Positions 35,124-44,456 of a stretch of DNA of 64,000 nucleotides are shown here, in pieces (position 1 is the first letter of the stretch; each line of letters starts with the position of its first letter). The stretch is from Streptomyces sp. 840.1 (GTDB taxonomy: Bacteria; Actinomycetota; Actinomycetes; Streptomycetales; Streptomycetaceae). A model generated the notes under the pieces. The model had not been told where the DNA came from. It saw nothing but the letters and a program-made list of their open reading frames with translations, and did no database searches. The stretch is taken from positions 5,012,001-5,076,000 of the forward strand of contig NZ_RJUU01000001.1 of the NCBI RefSeq assembly GCF_003751445.1, in the 5' to 3' direction. Position numbers and translations under genes: made by a program.

Positions 35124-36983
35124 ATGCTCCAGGCCATCGGACTCACCAGCGCCCGCCACCGCGGACTACCGCCCGCCGTGGACGACCTCACGTTCGAGGC
35201 CGGCTCCGGCTGCGTCACCGCCCTCCTGGGCGCGCGGGGTTCCGGCAAGACCTCGGCCCTGCGGCTGATGCTCGAACTCGACCCGGGCCGGGGGATCACC
35301 TACTTCCGCGGCAGAGCCCTGCACCGCGTCGCACACCCTGCCCGTGAGGTGGGAGTGGTCCTCGGAGACGTGCCGGGCCACCCGGTCCGCACCGCCCGGG
35401 GGCAGCTCCGCATGCTGTGCGCCGCGGCGGGCGTCCCGGCGTCCAGGGCCGACGAACTGCTCGACACCGTCGGCCTGGCCGGGCTCGGTGACCAGCGCAT
35501 CGCGTCGCTCTCCCCGGGCATGGACCGGAGGCTGGCCCTCGCCTCCGCGCTGCTCGGCGACCCGCACACGCTCATCCTCGACGAACCCACGGAGGGCCTC
35601 GACGCGCGGGAGGCCGACTGGCTGCACGGGCTGCTGCGGGCCCATGCCGCCAGGGGTGGCACAGTGCTCTACACCACCAGCGACGCCAAGGAGGCCGCGA
35701 GGTCGGCGGGGCAGGTGGCCGGGCATGTGGTGTCCATCGACGCCGGGCGGCTCGTCGCCGACCAGGATGTCGCGGAGTTCGCACGCACCCGGCTCCGTCC
35801 CCGCGTCGCGGTCCGTTCCCCGCACGCCGCCCGCCTTGCCGCGATCGTGAGCCGGGAGGCACGGGCGGCCCGGCGCTCCGTCGAGGTCATCACCGAGGCG
35901 AGCAGCAGCCGGCTCTCCGTCTACGGCAGCAGTTGCGCGGAGATCGGTGACACGGCGTTCCGGCACGGGCTTCCCGTTCACCAGCTCGCCGACGAGACCG
36001 GGGACACCGGCCCGGCCGCAGGCCACACGGCTCCGCCTCGCCCGGCCCACGGCACGACCGGGCGAGGCGGCACGGAGACCGCCCCCACCGCGCAACCCAC
36101 TACCCCCACCGAGAAAGCCGCCGCCCCCACCGCGCACCCCGTCGCACACCTCGCGCACCCCGCAGCCCCCGCCGGGCCGGGCCTTCCGCCGCCGATCAAG
36201 CGGCGGCCCGCCCGTGGTCCGCTGCGCCCGGTGCGTTACGAACTGCGCCGTCTCTTCGGGGTCAGGACCACGACCCTGATCATGGCCGTCGCCCTGATCG
36301 CATCGGCCGGGATCTCCGTACTGCTCGCCCGCGACGGCCGTACGCCGCTGCCCAACGTGCTTGCCGCCTGGCCCTCCCTGCTCCCGCTGCCGCCCGCCGC
36401 GATCTGTGCGGGTCTGCTGGGGGCGCTGTCCTTCGGCGACGAGTTCCGCTATCCCGCGCTCGCCGCCGGACGCGGAACCGTGCCCCGCCGCCTCGGGCTG
36501 CTCCTCGCCAAGCTGGCGGTGTCCGCAGGTGTCGCCGTGCTGCTCGCCCTGCTCGTCGTACTGGCCTCCGCGGCATCTCTTCGCCTCGTGTACGGCGGCG
36601 ACTTGCTCCGGATTCCGCCGAATGTGATGTCGCTCGCCGTGAGTTGGTCGGGCCTGACCATCGGCTGCGCCTGGGCCGGGCTGCTGGCCGCCGGGGTGTT
36701 CCGGGTGACCGCGGCAGGCGTGGCCGCGGTGCTCGCCGTTCCGGTGCTGATGGTTCCGCTCGTCCAGAGGATGCCGAAGGCGCCGACCGCGCGTTCGACG
36801 ACCGGACTTCCGGGGCGGCTGCGGGAACTGGTCTGGCCGCAGTGGCCGCACGAGACGGACCGGTGGGTACTGGCCGCGATGCGGGTCGCGGCGCATCCGG
36901 TGGGAACCGCATTGGCCCTGTCGTTGTCAGTCCTCATCTGCGCGTATCTGTTCACCAGCGTTCGCGGCAGGGTGCGTTGGTGA
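35124..36983 (+). CDS. ABC transporter, ATP-binding domain fused to membrane domain
   Basis: This 619-residue protein combines an ABC ATPase (residues 1-220) and a membrane part (about 380-619). Walker A is GARGSGKTSA, the signature is SLSPGMDRR (LSGGQ replaced by LSPGM), and Walker B is LILDEPTEGLDA. A linker of about 80 residues rich in Thr, Ala and Pro joins them, followed by five or six hydrophobic spans (for example TLIMAVALIASAGISVLLA). The ATG at 35124 has GAGAGAAG upstream. It lies immediately upstream of whiH on the same strand. Substrate unknown. Confidence 0.85.
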   Translation: MLQAIGLTSARHRGLPPAVDDLTFEAGSGCVTALLGARGSGKTSALRLMLELDPGRGITYFRGRALHRVAHPAREVGVVLGDVPGHPVRTARGQLRMLCAAAGVPASRADELLDTVGLAGLGDQRIASLSPGMDRRLALASALLGDPHTLILDEPTEGLDAREADWLHGLLRAHAARGGTVLYTTSDAKEAARSAGQVAGHVVSIDAGRLVADQDVAEFARTRLRPRVAVRSPHAARLAAIVSREARAARRSVEVITEASSSRLSVYGSSCAEIGDTAFRHGLPVHQLADETGDTGPAAGHTAPPRPAHGTTGRGGTETAPTAQPTTPTEKAAAPTAHPVAHLAHPAAPAGPGLPPPIKRRPARGPLRPVRYELRRLFGVRTTTLIMAVALIASAGISVLLARDGRTPLPNVLAAWPSLLPLPPAAICAGLLGALSFGDEFRYPALAAGRGTVPRRLGLLLAKLAVSAGVAVLLALLVVLASAASLRLVYGGDLLRIPPNVMSLAVSWSGLTIGCAWAGLLAAGVFRVTAAGVAAVLAVPVLMVPLVQRMPKAPTARSTTGLPGRLRELVWPQWPHETDRWVLAAMRVAAHPVGTALALSLSVLICAYLFTSVRGRVRW

Positions 36984-37026
36984 TCACGGGGTGGCGCCGG
37001 AACGCCAAAAGTCTCACAACTCCAGT

Positions 37027-37051
37027 TGAAATGCCCGTTTTGAGCCGATAA
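37027..37051 (+). promoter_or_regulatory. sigma-WhiG-type promoter of whiH
   Basis: GCCGATAA at 37044-37051 is the exact -10 of sigma-28/WhiG promoters. TGAAAT at 37027-37032 is a partial -35 with a somewhat short spacer. whiH is known to depend on sigma WhiG in S. coelicolor. It lies about 95 bases before the start codon. Confidence 0.7.
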
Positions 37052-37143
37052 GGCGTCAATTGAGAAGCGGGTGCCGATCACCCTTTCGTGTGCTTTTCAC
37101 CAAAGACCTCAAGGGGTGGCTGAGCCGCGCCGACAAAGGATGC

Positions 37144-38046
37144 GTGAGTACCCTTGCGCACACCATGATGACCGCCGCCCGCACTGCCGACTCCGGCCTC
37201 GCCGGCTCGGGCGAACTCGACCGATACCCCTACGCGGAGACGCCGGCCGGCGAGCGTGCCGCCATTCGTTCCTGGGGCGGTACCGACAATGAGCTGGGCA
37301 GGGTGGGCCGGCGGGGATCGGCCAGCCGTGGCCGAGGCCTCCACGGCCAACTTGTCCAGCAGCTGGGACAGATGATCGTTTCCGGGGACCTGGGCGCGGA
37401 CCGCCCTCTGGTGCCGGAGGAGATCGGCCAGCGTTTCGAGGTCTCCCGCACCGTCGTGCGGGAGTCGCTGCGCGTGCTGGAGGCGAAGGGGCTGGTGAGC
37501 GCCCGGCCCAATGTGGGTACCAGGGTCAGGCCTGTCAGTGACTGGAATCTGCTCGACCCCGACATCATCGAATGGCGCGCCTTCGGCCCGCAGCGCGACG
37601 ACCAGCGTCGCGAGCTCAATGAGCTCCGGTGGACGATCGAACCCCTCGCCGCCAGCCTCGCCGCGGGCCACGGCCGGGATGACCTTCAGCAGCGCCTTGC
37701 CGACATGGTCGAGATCATGGGGCACGCGCTCGGACAGGGGGACGTGATCACCTGCGCCCGCGCCGACGCGGAGTTCCATGCCCTTCTGATCCAGGCCGCG
37801 GGCAACCGCATGCTTGAGCACCTCTCCGGGATCGTCTCCGCCGCCCTGCATGTCTCGGGTGGCCCGGTGACCGGTTGCGACCGTCCGAACGAGGGATCGC
37901 TCGGCCATCACGCGCGGATCGTCGAGGCCCTCGCGTCCGGCGACTCCGCGGGCGCCGAATCGGCCATGCGCCAGCTGCTCACGGTCCCGCTGGAGTCCGA
38001 GTCGGCCGAACCGGTGGTGCCGGCCCCGCGCGAGCGCGAGCACTGA
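37144..38046 (+). CDS. whiH: sporulation regulator WhiH (GntR/FadR family)
   Basis: WhiH is a GntR-family regulator needed for sporulation septation in aerial hyphae. The 300-residue protein has an unusual 70-residue N-terminal extension. The HTH follows (GLHGQLVQQLGQMIVSGDLG, EIGQRFEVSRTVVRESLRVL, GLVSARPNVGTRVRPVSDW), then an FCD ligand domain (ELNELRWTIEPLAASLAA and ADAEFHALLIQAAGNRMLEH). The GTG at 37144 (MSTLAHTMM) has AAAGGA just upstream; ATG 37165 is an alternative without one. Position immediately before hrdB and the sigma-WhiG-type promoter support the name. Confidence 0.92.
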   Translation: MSTLAHTMMTAARTADSGLAGSGELDRYPYAETPAGERAAIRSWGGTDNELGRVGRRGSASRGRGLHGQLVQQLGQMIVSGDLGADRPLVPEEIGQRFEVSRTVVRESLRVLEAKGLVSARPNVGTRVRPVSDWNLLDPDIIEWRAFGPQRDDQRRELNELRWTIEPLAASLAAGHGRDDLQQRLADMVEIMGHALGQGDVITCARADAEFHALLIQAAGNRMLEHLSGIVSAALHVSGGPVTGCDRPNEGSLGHHARIVEALASGDSAGAESAMRQLLTVPLESESAEPVVPAPREREH

Positions 38047-38076
38047 GCACTGCACTTGGCGGGTGTACCGGCCGTG

Positions 38077-38128
38077 TGCCGCCGGGCCTCCGCGGTCCGG
38101 CGGCATAATTGTGAGGGGATGCCCCTCA
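38077..38128 (+). terminator. terminator hairpins between whiH and hrdB
   Basis: TGCCGCCGG (38077-38085) pairs with CCGGCGGCA (38097-38105). A second compact hairpin TGAGGGG-ATG-CCCCTCA spans 38112-38128. The remaining 240 bases up to the hrdB start form its leader and promoter region. I could not assign its -35/-10 with confidence. Confidence 0.65.
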
Positions 38129-38368
38129 TGGTCGCGTTCGTCGGAATTGGGGTGTGACTCGGGCCACGCGGATTGGGCGTAACACTCCTCGAAACAGCGC
38201 GATGACTTAAGAGGTGACCGCCGCGGAAGGAATACAGCAGCCATTCAGTGCGCTGTGCAGTTCTGAGGCATAGCCCGCGCCGTCGGCACATTCCCAGCCG
38301 ACGGTCGTCGGTTCAGCCCTCTCCGGGGCCGGGCCGGAAGCCGTTTCCATCGTTCCGAGAGGTTGTTC

Positions 38369-39916
38369 GTGTCGGCCAGCACATCCCGTACGCTCCCGCC
38401 GGAGATCGCCGAGTCCGAATCTGTGATGGCGCTCATCGAGCGGGGAAAGGCTGATGGGCAGATCGCCGGCGATGACGTGCGTCGGGCCTTCGAGGCTGAC
38501 CAGATTCCGCCAACCCAGTGGAAGAACGTTCTGCGCAGCCTCAACCAGATCCTCGAGGAAGAGGGTGTGACGCTGATGGTCAGTGCCGCGGAGCCGTCCA
38601 AGCGCGCCCGCAAGAGCGTCGCAGCCAAGAGCCCGGTCAAGCGCACCGCCACCAAGACTGTCGCGGCCAAGACCACCGTGACGCGTACCGTCGCGGCCAC
38701 CGCCGCCCCGTCCGCCGAGACCGTGGACGTGGTGGCCGATGACGCCACCGCGGCCGCCCCCGCGAAGAAGGCGGCAGCCAAGAAGACGGCTGCCAAGAAG
38801 ACCGCCGTGAAGAAGACCGCGGCCAAGAAGACCGCGGCCAAGAAGGCCGGCAAGCAGGACGACGAAGCCCTCGACGGCGACGACGCAGCCGAGGAAGTCA
38901 AGGCCGGCAAGGGTGAGGAAGAGGAGGGCGAGGGCGAGAACAAGGGCTTCGTCCTCTCCGACGACGACGAGGACGACGCACCTGCGCAGCAGGTCGCCGT
39001 CGCCGGCGCCACGGCCGACCCGGTCAAGGACTACCTGAAGCAGATCGGCAAGGTCCCGCTCCTCAACGCCGAGCAGGAGGTCGAGCTCGCCAAGCGCATC
39101 GAGGCGGGCCTGTTCGCCGAGGACAAGCTGGCGAACTCCGACAAGCTCGCGCCGAAGCTCAAGCGCGAGCTGGAGATCATCGCGGAGGACGGCCGCCGCG
39201 CCAAGAACCACCTGCTGGAGGCCAACCTCCGTCTCGTGGTCTCGCTGGCCAAGCGGTACACCGGCCGCGGCATGCTCTTCCTGGACCTGATCCAGGAGGG
39301 GAACCTCGGTCTGATCCGCGCGGTCGAGAAGTTCGACTACACCAAGGGCTACAAGTTCTCCACGTACGCCACCTGGTGGATCCGTCAGGCGATCACCCGC
39401 GCCATGGCCGACCAGGCCCGCACCATCCGTATCCCGGTGCACATGGTCGAGGTCATCAACAAGCTCGCCCGCGTGCAGCGTCAGATGCTCCAGGACCTGG
39501 GCCGCGAGCCCACCCCGGAGGAGCTGGCCAAGGAACTCGACATGACCCCCGAGAAGGTCATCGAGGTCCAGAAGTACGGCCGCGAGCCGATCTCCCTCCA
39601 CACCCCGCTGGGTGAGGACGGGGACAGCGAGTTCGGTGACCTCATCGAGGACTCCGAGGCGGTCGTCCCGGCCGACGCGGTCAGCTTCACGCTCCTCCAG
39701 GAGCAGCTGCACTCGGTGCTCGACACCCTGTCCGAGCGTGAGGCCGGTGTGGTCTCCATGCGCTTCGGTCTCACCGACGGACAGCCCAAGACGCTGGACG
39801 AGATCGGCAAGGTCTACGGGGTGACGCGTGAGCGCATCCGGCAGATCGAGTCGAAGACCATGTCGAAGCTGCGTCACCCGTCGCGTTCGCAGGTGCTGCG
39901 CGACTACCTCGACTAG
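38369..39916 (+). CDS. hrdB: principal RNA polymerase sigma factor HrdB
   Basis: HrdB is the essential group 1 sigma factor. The 515-residue protein has region 1.1 ([20 protein letters not shown], then [20 protein letters not shown]) and a Lys/Ala-rich stretch (residues about 75-165, repeated AAKKTA units). An acidic segment follows, then regions 1.2 ([11 protein letters not shown]), 2 ([35 protein letters not shown] and [12 protein letters not shown]), 3 and 4 ([20 protein letters not shown]). The GTG at 38369 has GAGAGG six bases upstream. The flexible Lys/Ala insert is typical of Streptomyces HrdB. It ends at a strong hairpin. Confidence 0.98.
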   Translation: MSASTSRTLPPEIAESESVMALIERGKADGQIAGDDVRRAFEADQIPPTQWKNVLRSLNQILEEEGVTLMVSAAEPSKRARKSVAAKSPVKRTATKTVAAKTTVTRTVAATAAPSAETVDVVADDATAAAPAKKAAAKKTAAKKTAVKKTAAKKTAAKKAGKQDDEALDGDDAAEEVKAGKGEEEEGEGENKGFVLSDDDEDDAPAQQVAVAGATADPVKDYLKQIGKVPLLNAEQEVELAKRIEAGLFAEDKLANSDKLAPKLKRELEIIAEDGRRAKNHLLEANLRLVVSLAKRYTGRGMLFLDLIQEGNLGLIRAVEKFDYTKGYKFSTYATWWIRQAITRAMADQARTIRIPVHMVEVINKLARVQRQMLQDLGREPTPEELAKELDMTPEKVIEVQKYGREPISLHTPLGEDGDSEFGDLIEDSEAVVPADAVSFTLLQEQLHSVLDTLSEREAGVVSMRFGLTDGQPKTLDEIGKVYGVTRERIRQIESKTMSKLRHPSRSQVLRDYLD

Positions 39917-39934
39917 GTCGGGGAGTATCCGGAA

Positions 39935-39969
39935 CGAGGGCCCGCATCCCAGAGGGACGCGGGCCCTCG
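39935..39969 (+). terminator. hrdB terminator
   Basis: CGAGGGCCCGC (39935-39945) pairs with GCGGGCCCTCG (39959-39969). An inner CCC/GGG extends the stem, 18 bases after the hrdB stop. Confidence 0.85.
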
Positions 39970-40046
39970 GCCTATGTGGGGGTGCGGATCGGCGTCGGCG
40001 GAATGACTCTGGGTAGGCATGGTCCATCACAGAGTCAGGAGTACGT

Positions 40047-40877
40047 ATGTCCCGTACCGTCGTCCGCACCATGACGGGGGCGCTCGCCCTCACCGCTGCC
40101 GCGGCCGTGATACCGCTCGCCGCCCCCGCCTCGGCAGTCGCGGACAGCATCGTCATCGGGGGGCAGCCCGCTCATGTCAAGGACAGTCCGTGGGTGGTGG
40201 CGCTCTCCAGCCGCAGCCGGTTCGGGGATGCCCGCGCCGGCCAGTTCTGCGGCGCCGTGGCAGTGGGGCCGAAGAAGGTGCTGACGGCCGCGCACTGCCT
40301 CAGCAGTGAGGCGCTCGGGAGCGATGTCAGCCAGGTGAGCGATCTGCGGATCATTTCCGGACGGGACGAGCTGAACGGTTCCGGCGGCAAGGAGATCGCG
40401 GTGAGCGGTACGTGGGTCAACCCCGGGTTCGACGCCACCACCAACAGCGGGGACGTCGCGGTGCTGACCCTCGCCGAGGCGCTGCCCGAGCAGGACGTGA
40501 TCCCGATGGCCGAAGCCGGTGACGACGGCTACCGGGCGGGGACCGCCGCGGTCGTCTACGGGTGGGGGGACACCACGGGCAACGGTGACTACGCCTCGTC
40601 ACTCCGGTCCGCGAATGTGAGCATTCTGCCGGACAGCTCGTGCGAGGAGGCCTACCCGGGCGGCAGGAGCGGCACGTACGAGGCCTCAGCGATGCTCTGT
40701 GCGGGCGAACCGCAGGGCGGGTACGACGCCTGCCAGGGCGACAGCGGAGGGCCTCTGGTGGCCCATGGGCGGCTTGTGGGGCTGGTCTCCTGGGGGGCGG
40801 GCTGCGGCCGGGCCGGGAGCCCCGGGGTCTATACGCGGATCTCCGCCGCCATCGGGTGGATGGCGGACGCGGTCTGA
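40047..40877 (+). CDS. secreted trypsin-like serine protease (S1 family)
   Basis: This 276-residue exported protease starts with a signal peptide (RTVVRTMTGALALTAAAAV, cleavage likely after APASA). A four-residue prosegment precedes the IVIGGQ mature start. The catalytic triad is H83 (LTAAHC), D136 (NSGDVAVL) and S233 (GDSGGP). D227, six residues before the serine, predicts trypsin-like Arg/Lys specificity. Cysteine pairs typical of chymotrypsin folds are present. The ATG at 40047 has AGGAG upstream. It stands as a single gene between two strong hairpins. Confidence 0.95.
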   Translation: MSRTVVRTMTGALALTAAAAVIPLAAPASAVADSIVIGGQPAHVKDSPWVVALSSRSRFGDARAGQFCGAVAVGPKKVLTAAHCLSSEALGSDVSQVSDLRIISGRDELNGSGGKEIAVSGTWVNPGFDATTNSGDVAVLTLAEALPEQDVIPMAEAGDDGYRAGTAAVVYGWGDTTGNGDYASSLRSANVSILPDSSCEEAYPGGRSGTYEASAMLCAGEPQGGYDACQGDSGGPLVAHGRLVGLVSWGAGCGRAGSPGVYTRISAAIGWMADAV

Positions 40878-40900
40878 CCGTCGCGGCTCCGAGTACGAGA

Positions 40901-40935
40901 ACGGGCGGCTCCCTCCTGTGGAGGGAGCCGCCCGT
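40901..40935. terminator. bidirectional terminator after the protease gene
   Basis: A perfect 16-bp stem (ACGGGCGGCTCCCTCC paired with its inverse) around loop TGT lies between the convergent protease and zinc-ribbon genes. Confidence 0.9.
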
Positions 40936-40980
40936 CGGTCGGTACGGGACCGGCCCCTGGCTCGTCGTGGATGCGAGGTG

Positions 40981-41214
40981 TCAGTGTTGTTCCTCTTCGG
41001 CGGCTTGGGCCTGCACGGCCGTCAGCCGATCCGTCTCATCCTGTATTTCCGCGGCGATCTTCTTGAGTTCCGGCTCGAACTTGCGACCGTGGTGGGCGCA
41101 GAAGAGCAGTTCACCGCCACTGATCAGGACGACGCGCAGGTATGCCTGGGCGCCGCAACGGTCACAGCGGTCTGCTGCGGTCAGCGGGCTCGCGGGGGTC
41201 AGAACAGTAGTCAC
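40981..41214 (-). CDS. small zinc-ribbon-like protein (DUF7455-type)
   Basis: This 77-residue protein has a conserved core DRCDRCGAQAYLRVVL followed by GELLFCAHHGRKF, which gives CxxC and CAHH ligands for a small zinc ribbon. The C-terminal half (ELKKIAAEIQDETDRL onward) is a charged helix. The GTG at 41214 has AGAAGAGG upstream. Such small proteins are conserved next to hrdB/parE in Streptomyces; that statement is from memory. Function unknown. Confidence 0.8.
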   Translation of the reverse strand: MTTVLTPASPLTAADRCDRCGAQAYLRVVLISGGELLFCAHHGRKFEPELKKIAAEIQDETDRLTAVQAQAAEEEQH

Positions 41215-41652
41215 GTCGCCTCTTCTCTAGCTCGACGAGCTGTCGTACCAGGGTCAACATCCAACCAGGCCGAAAACGTTCCCGCTCGTGGCTTTTCTTC
41301 GAAACTTCTTCTCGGGATGGCTGTCTGTTGCCGGTTCGCGGCGAATGTGCCGTATTGCGTGGCGCTACGGTTTCGCGTTGCTTGTCTTGGTGGGTCCGTC
41401 CGGACGGCTGGCTTGCCGACTTGTTCATGAGGACGTGCCCGGAGCCTAAATGGTTCATGCCTGGAAGGGAACGTGATGTGCACGTCACTCAGACGAGGGA
41501 TCGAACGTGTATGCGAGGCTGGACTACTGTGAGGGTTCTCCTGGGGTGGCGTTACACCCGCTCTACCAGGCCTCGGTACCCTCTCAGCGGCAACCGAAGC
41601 CGAGCCCGTTACCCACTGGGCCCCAAATGAAATTCAGCGAGGAGCGAACCGC
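41215..41652. other. divergent control region upstream of parE
   Basis: This 438-base spacer contains no supported gene. It holds the imperfect palindrome GTGATGTGCACGTCAC (41473-41488) and an SOS-box-like site TCGAACGTGTATGCGA (41501-41516) that shares its first ten bases with the lexA box. On the minus strand TTGACC near 41260 is a possible -35 for the zinc-ribbon gene. Confidence 0.5.
41501..41516 (+). promoter_or_regulatory. SOS-box-like sequence upstream of parE
   Basis: TCGAACGTGTATGCGA matches TCGAAC-N4-GTTCGA at 10 of 12 positions, as well as the lexA box does, with an identical left half and spacer. It lies 137 bases upstream of the parE start. Confidence 0.45.
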
Positions 41653-43773
41653 GTGACCGCCGATACGTCCGTGCCGTCCACTGCGCTGCTGACCGGAGCA
41701 GACCAAGACGGTTCCAACTACACCGCGCGGCATCTGCTCGTACTCGAGGGGCTCGAAGCGGTTCGCAAGCGCCCCGGTATGTACATCGGGTCCACCGACA
41801 GCCGCGGCCTCTTGCACTGCCTCTGGGAGATCATCGACAACTCCGTCGACGAGGCTCTCGGCGGTTACTGCGATCACATCGAGGTCATCCTCCACGACGA
41901 CAACTCCGTCGAGGTCCGCGACAACGGCCGAGGCATCCCCGTAGACGCGGAGCCCAAGACCGGCCTGTCCGGCGTCGAGGTCGTGATGACCAAGCTGCAC
42001 GCCGGAGGCAAGTTCGGCGGTGGCGCGTACGCCGCCTCCGGCGGTCTCCACGGCGTGGGCGCCTCCGTCGTGAACGCCCTCTCCGCCCGGCTCGACGTGG
42101 AGGTCGACCTCCACGGCGCGACCCACTCGATCAGCTTCCGCCGCGGGGTCCCCGGCATGTTCACCGAGCAGGGGCCGGACAGCCCCTTCGACCCGGCCAG
42201 CGGGCTGCTCAAGGGCAAGCGGGTCCCGAAGGCGCGCACCGGTACGAGGGTGCGGTACTGGGCCGACCGGCAGATCTTCCTCAAGGACGCCAAGCTCGAT
42301 CTGGACACGCTCCACCAGCGGGCCCGCCAGACCGCCTTCCTCGTCCCCGGTCTCAGCATCGTCGTGCGCGACGAGCGGGGTCTGAACGGGGAGGGCAAGA
42401 CCGAGGAGACGTTCCGCTTCGACGGCGGGATCAGCGAGTTCTGCGACTACCTCGCCCAGGACAAGGCCGTCTGCGACACCCTGCGCCTGTCCGGGCAGGG
42501 CACGTTCAAGGAGACCGTGCCCGTCCTGGACGAGCGCGGCCACATGACGGCCACCGAGGTCACCCGGGAGCTGGTCGTCGACATCGCCATGCGCTGGGGC
42601 ACCGGCTACGACACCACCCTCAAGTCCTTCGTCAACATCATCGCCACCCCCAAGGGCGGCACCCACGTGACCGGGTTCGAACGCTCGGTGACCAAGACGG
42701 TCAACGAAGTGCTCCGTTCGGCGAAGATCCTTCGCGTCGCCGAGGACGACATCGTCAAGGACGACGCCCTGGAGGGCCTCACCGCGGTCGTGACCGTGCG
42801 GCTGGCCGAGCCCCAGTTCGAGGGGCAGACCAAGGAGGTGCTCGGGACCTCCGCGGCCAACCGGATCGTCGCCAACGTGGTCACCAAGGAGCTCAAGGCC
42901 TTCCTGACGTCCACCAAGCGCGATGCGAAGGCCCAGGCCAGGGCGGTCCTGGACAAGGCGGTGGCCGCCGCGCGCACCCGGATCGCGGCCCGTCAGCACA
43001 AGGACGCGCAGCGCCGGAAGACGGCTCTGGAGTCCTCCTCGCTCCCCGCGAAGCTCGCCGACTGCCGCAGTGACGACGTCGAGCGCAGCGAACTGTTCAT
43101 CGTGGAGGGCGACTCCGCGCTCGGCACCGCCAAACTGGCCCGGAACAGCGAGTTCCAGGCGCTGCTGCCGATCCGCGGCAAGATCCTCAACGTTCAGAAG
43201 GCGTCCGTGTCGGACATGCTGAAGAACGCCGAGTGCGGCGCGATCATCCAGGTCATAGGAGCGGGGTCGGGGCGGACCTTCGACATCGACGCCGCCCGCT
43301 ACGGCAAGATCGTCCTGCTGGTCGACGCCGATGTGGACGGCGCCCACATCCGGATCCTGCTGCTGACCCTCTTCCAGCGGTACATGCGGCCCATGGTCGA
43401 GGCGGGGCGGGTCTTCGCCGCGGTGCCCCCGCTGCACCGGATCGAGCTCGTCCAGCCGAAGAAGGGCCAGGACAAGTACATCTACACGTACTCGGACAAC
43501 GAGCTGCGCCAGCGGCTGCTGGAGCTCCAGCGCAAGAACGTCCGGTACAAGGACTCGATCCAGCGCTACAAGGGGCTGGGCGAGATGGACGCCGACCAGC
43601 TCGCGGAGACCACGATGGACCCGCGCTTCCGCACCCTGCGGCGGATCAACATCGGCGACCTGGAGTCGTCCGAGCAGGTCTTCGACCTGCTGATGGGCAA
43701 CGAGGTGGCCCCCCGCAAGGAATTCATCACCAGTTCGGCCGCCACACTGGACCGCTCGCGCATCGACGTCTGA
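41653..43773 (+). CDS. parE: DNA topoisomerase IV subunit B (GyrB-like)
   Basis: This is the ATPase subunit of a type IIA topoisomerase, the partner of the GyrA-like subunit at 53547-55997. In the 706-residue protein the GHKL ATPase shows IDNSVDEALGGYCDHIEV, VRDNGRGIPV and YAASGGLHGVGASVVNALSA. The transducer contains GTHVTGFERSVTK and the TOPRIM domain has LFIVEGDSALGTAKLARN, LPIRGKILNV and LLVDADVDGAHI. The C-terminal QRYKGLGEMDADQL is standard. The GTG at 41653 has GAGGAG upstream. Distance from oriC-type genes and pairing with the separate parC identify it as topoisomerase IV rather than gyrase; this is inference from context. Confidence 0.92.
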   Translation: MTADTSVPSTALLTGADQDGSNYTARHLLVLEGLEAVRKRPGMYIGSTDSRGLLHCLWEIIDNSVDEALGGYCDHIEVILHDDNSVEVRDNGRGIPVDAEPKTGLSGVEVVMTKLHAGGKFGGGAYAASGGLHGVGASVVNALSARLDVEVDLHGATHSISFRRGVPGMFTEQGPDSPFDPASGLLKGKRVPKARTGTRVRYWADRQIFLKDAKLDLDTLHQRARQTAFLVPGLSIVVRDERGLNGEGKTEETFRFDGGISEFCDYLAQDKAVCDTLRLSGQGTFKETVPVLDERGHMTATEVTRELVVDIAMRWGTGYDTTLKSFVNIIATPKGGTHVTGFERSVTKTVNEVLRSAKILRVAEDDIVKDDALEGLTAVVTVRLAEPQFEGQTKEVLGTSAANRIVANVVTKELKAFLTSTKRDAKAQARAVLDKAVAAARTRIAARQHKDAQRRKTALESSSLPAKLADCRSDDVERSELFIVEGDSALGTAKLARNSEFQALLPIRGKILNVQKASVSDMLKNAECGAIIQVIGAGSGRTFDIDAARYGKIVLLVDADVDGAHIRILLLTLFQRYMRPMVEAGRVFAAVPPLHRIELVQPKKGQDKYIYTYSDNELRQRLLELQRKNVRYKDSIQRYKGLGEMDADQLAETTMDPRFRTLRRINIGDLESSEQVFDLLMGNEVAPRKEFITSSAATLDRSRIDV

Positions 43774-43809
43774 TTCCGCGGCCGGCGCACGACCGGCCCG
43801 CACGGCACC

Positions 43810-43849
43810 GGAGCCGTCGTCTCCACCCCTGGGTGGAGACGACGGCTCC
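43810..43849 (+). terminator. parE terminator
   Basis: A perfect stem of about 18 bp (GGAGCCGTCGTCTCCACC and its inverse) with a very small loop lies 37 bases after the parE stop. Confidence 0.9.
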
Positions 43850-43937
43850 ACCCGCGTTCAACCCCTGGGCCGATCCCCTGACCTGGCAGTTTCCGTAGCG
43901 TCGGAGTCGTAGAACTTCCCGCCATTCGGAGGCTCCC

Positions 43938-44456
43938 ATGTCCGGGCTCGTCAATGTCCTGGTGATCGTCGCGGTCATCGCACTCGTAGTGGTCCGCCAG
44001 TGTTCGGCCCGACGGATCTCCGGCGACCGCCGCTGGTGGGTCCTGCCCGGTGTCCTGTTCGTCATGGCGCTGCGCGAGCCCGGACTCGTGGACCAGCACC
44101 ACGAGACACTCTCCGTCCTGGTCCTGGGGGCCGAGCTCGTCGTGGGGCTGGTCATGGGTGCGGCCTGGGGATGGACGGCCCGGCTCTGGCGTGCGGAGGA
44201 CGGCTCCCTCTGGAGCAAGGGGACCAGGGCCACCGTCTACGTCTGGACCGGGGGCCTGCTGCTGAGGGCGGCCCTCTACGGGGCGGCGGCGGCCCTGGGC
44301 GTACATCAGGGCAGCTCCGCCCTGATGATGGCCCTCGCGGTGACGCTGCTGGTGCGCGGCGGGGTGCTGGTGCGGCGGGCCGCCGGGATACCGGCGACGT
44401 ACGGTGTGACCGCTGACCGCGCGCCGTTCCGGCAGGCATGGAAGGACCGTGTGTGA
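43938..44456 (+). CDS. small membrane protein (DUF1453/CcdC-like)
   Basis: This 172-residue protein has four hydrophobic spans (LVNVLVIVAVIALVVV, WWVLPGVLFVMAL, LVLGAELVVGLVMGAAWG, LLLRAALYGAAAAL). It includes a charged loop TARLWRAEDGSLWSKGTRAT resembling CcdC/DUF1453 proteins. GGAGG precedes the ATG. The stop overlaps the GTG of a sensor kinase by four bases (GTGA), so it is part of one operon with the two-component system and could be a sensing partner. Confidence 0.75.
   Translation: MSGLVNVLVIVAVIALVVVRQCSARRISGDRRWWVLPGVLFVMALREPGLVDQHHETLSVLVLGAELVVGLVMGAAWGWTARLWRAEDGSLWSKGTRATVYVWTGGLLLRAALYGAAAALGVHQGSSALMMALAVTLLVRGGVLVRRAAGIPATYGVTADRAPFRQAWKDRV

Noticed and set aside
38129..38368. 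Sigma-R promoter (GGAAT-N18-GTT) before hrdB
   Set aside because: Two GGAAT sequences occur (near 38143 and 38229), but neither has GTT at the required spacing.
38207..40156. Long minus-strand open frame opposite hrdB with Gly/Leu repeats
   Set aside because: The repeats are the reverse complement of the Lys/Ala-rich segment of HrdB. No start signal or recognisable protein.
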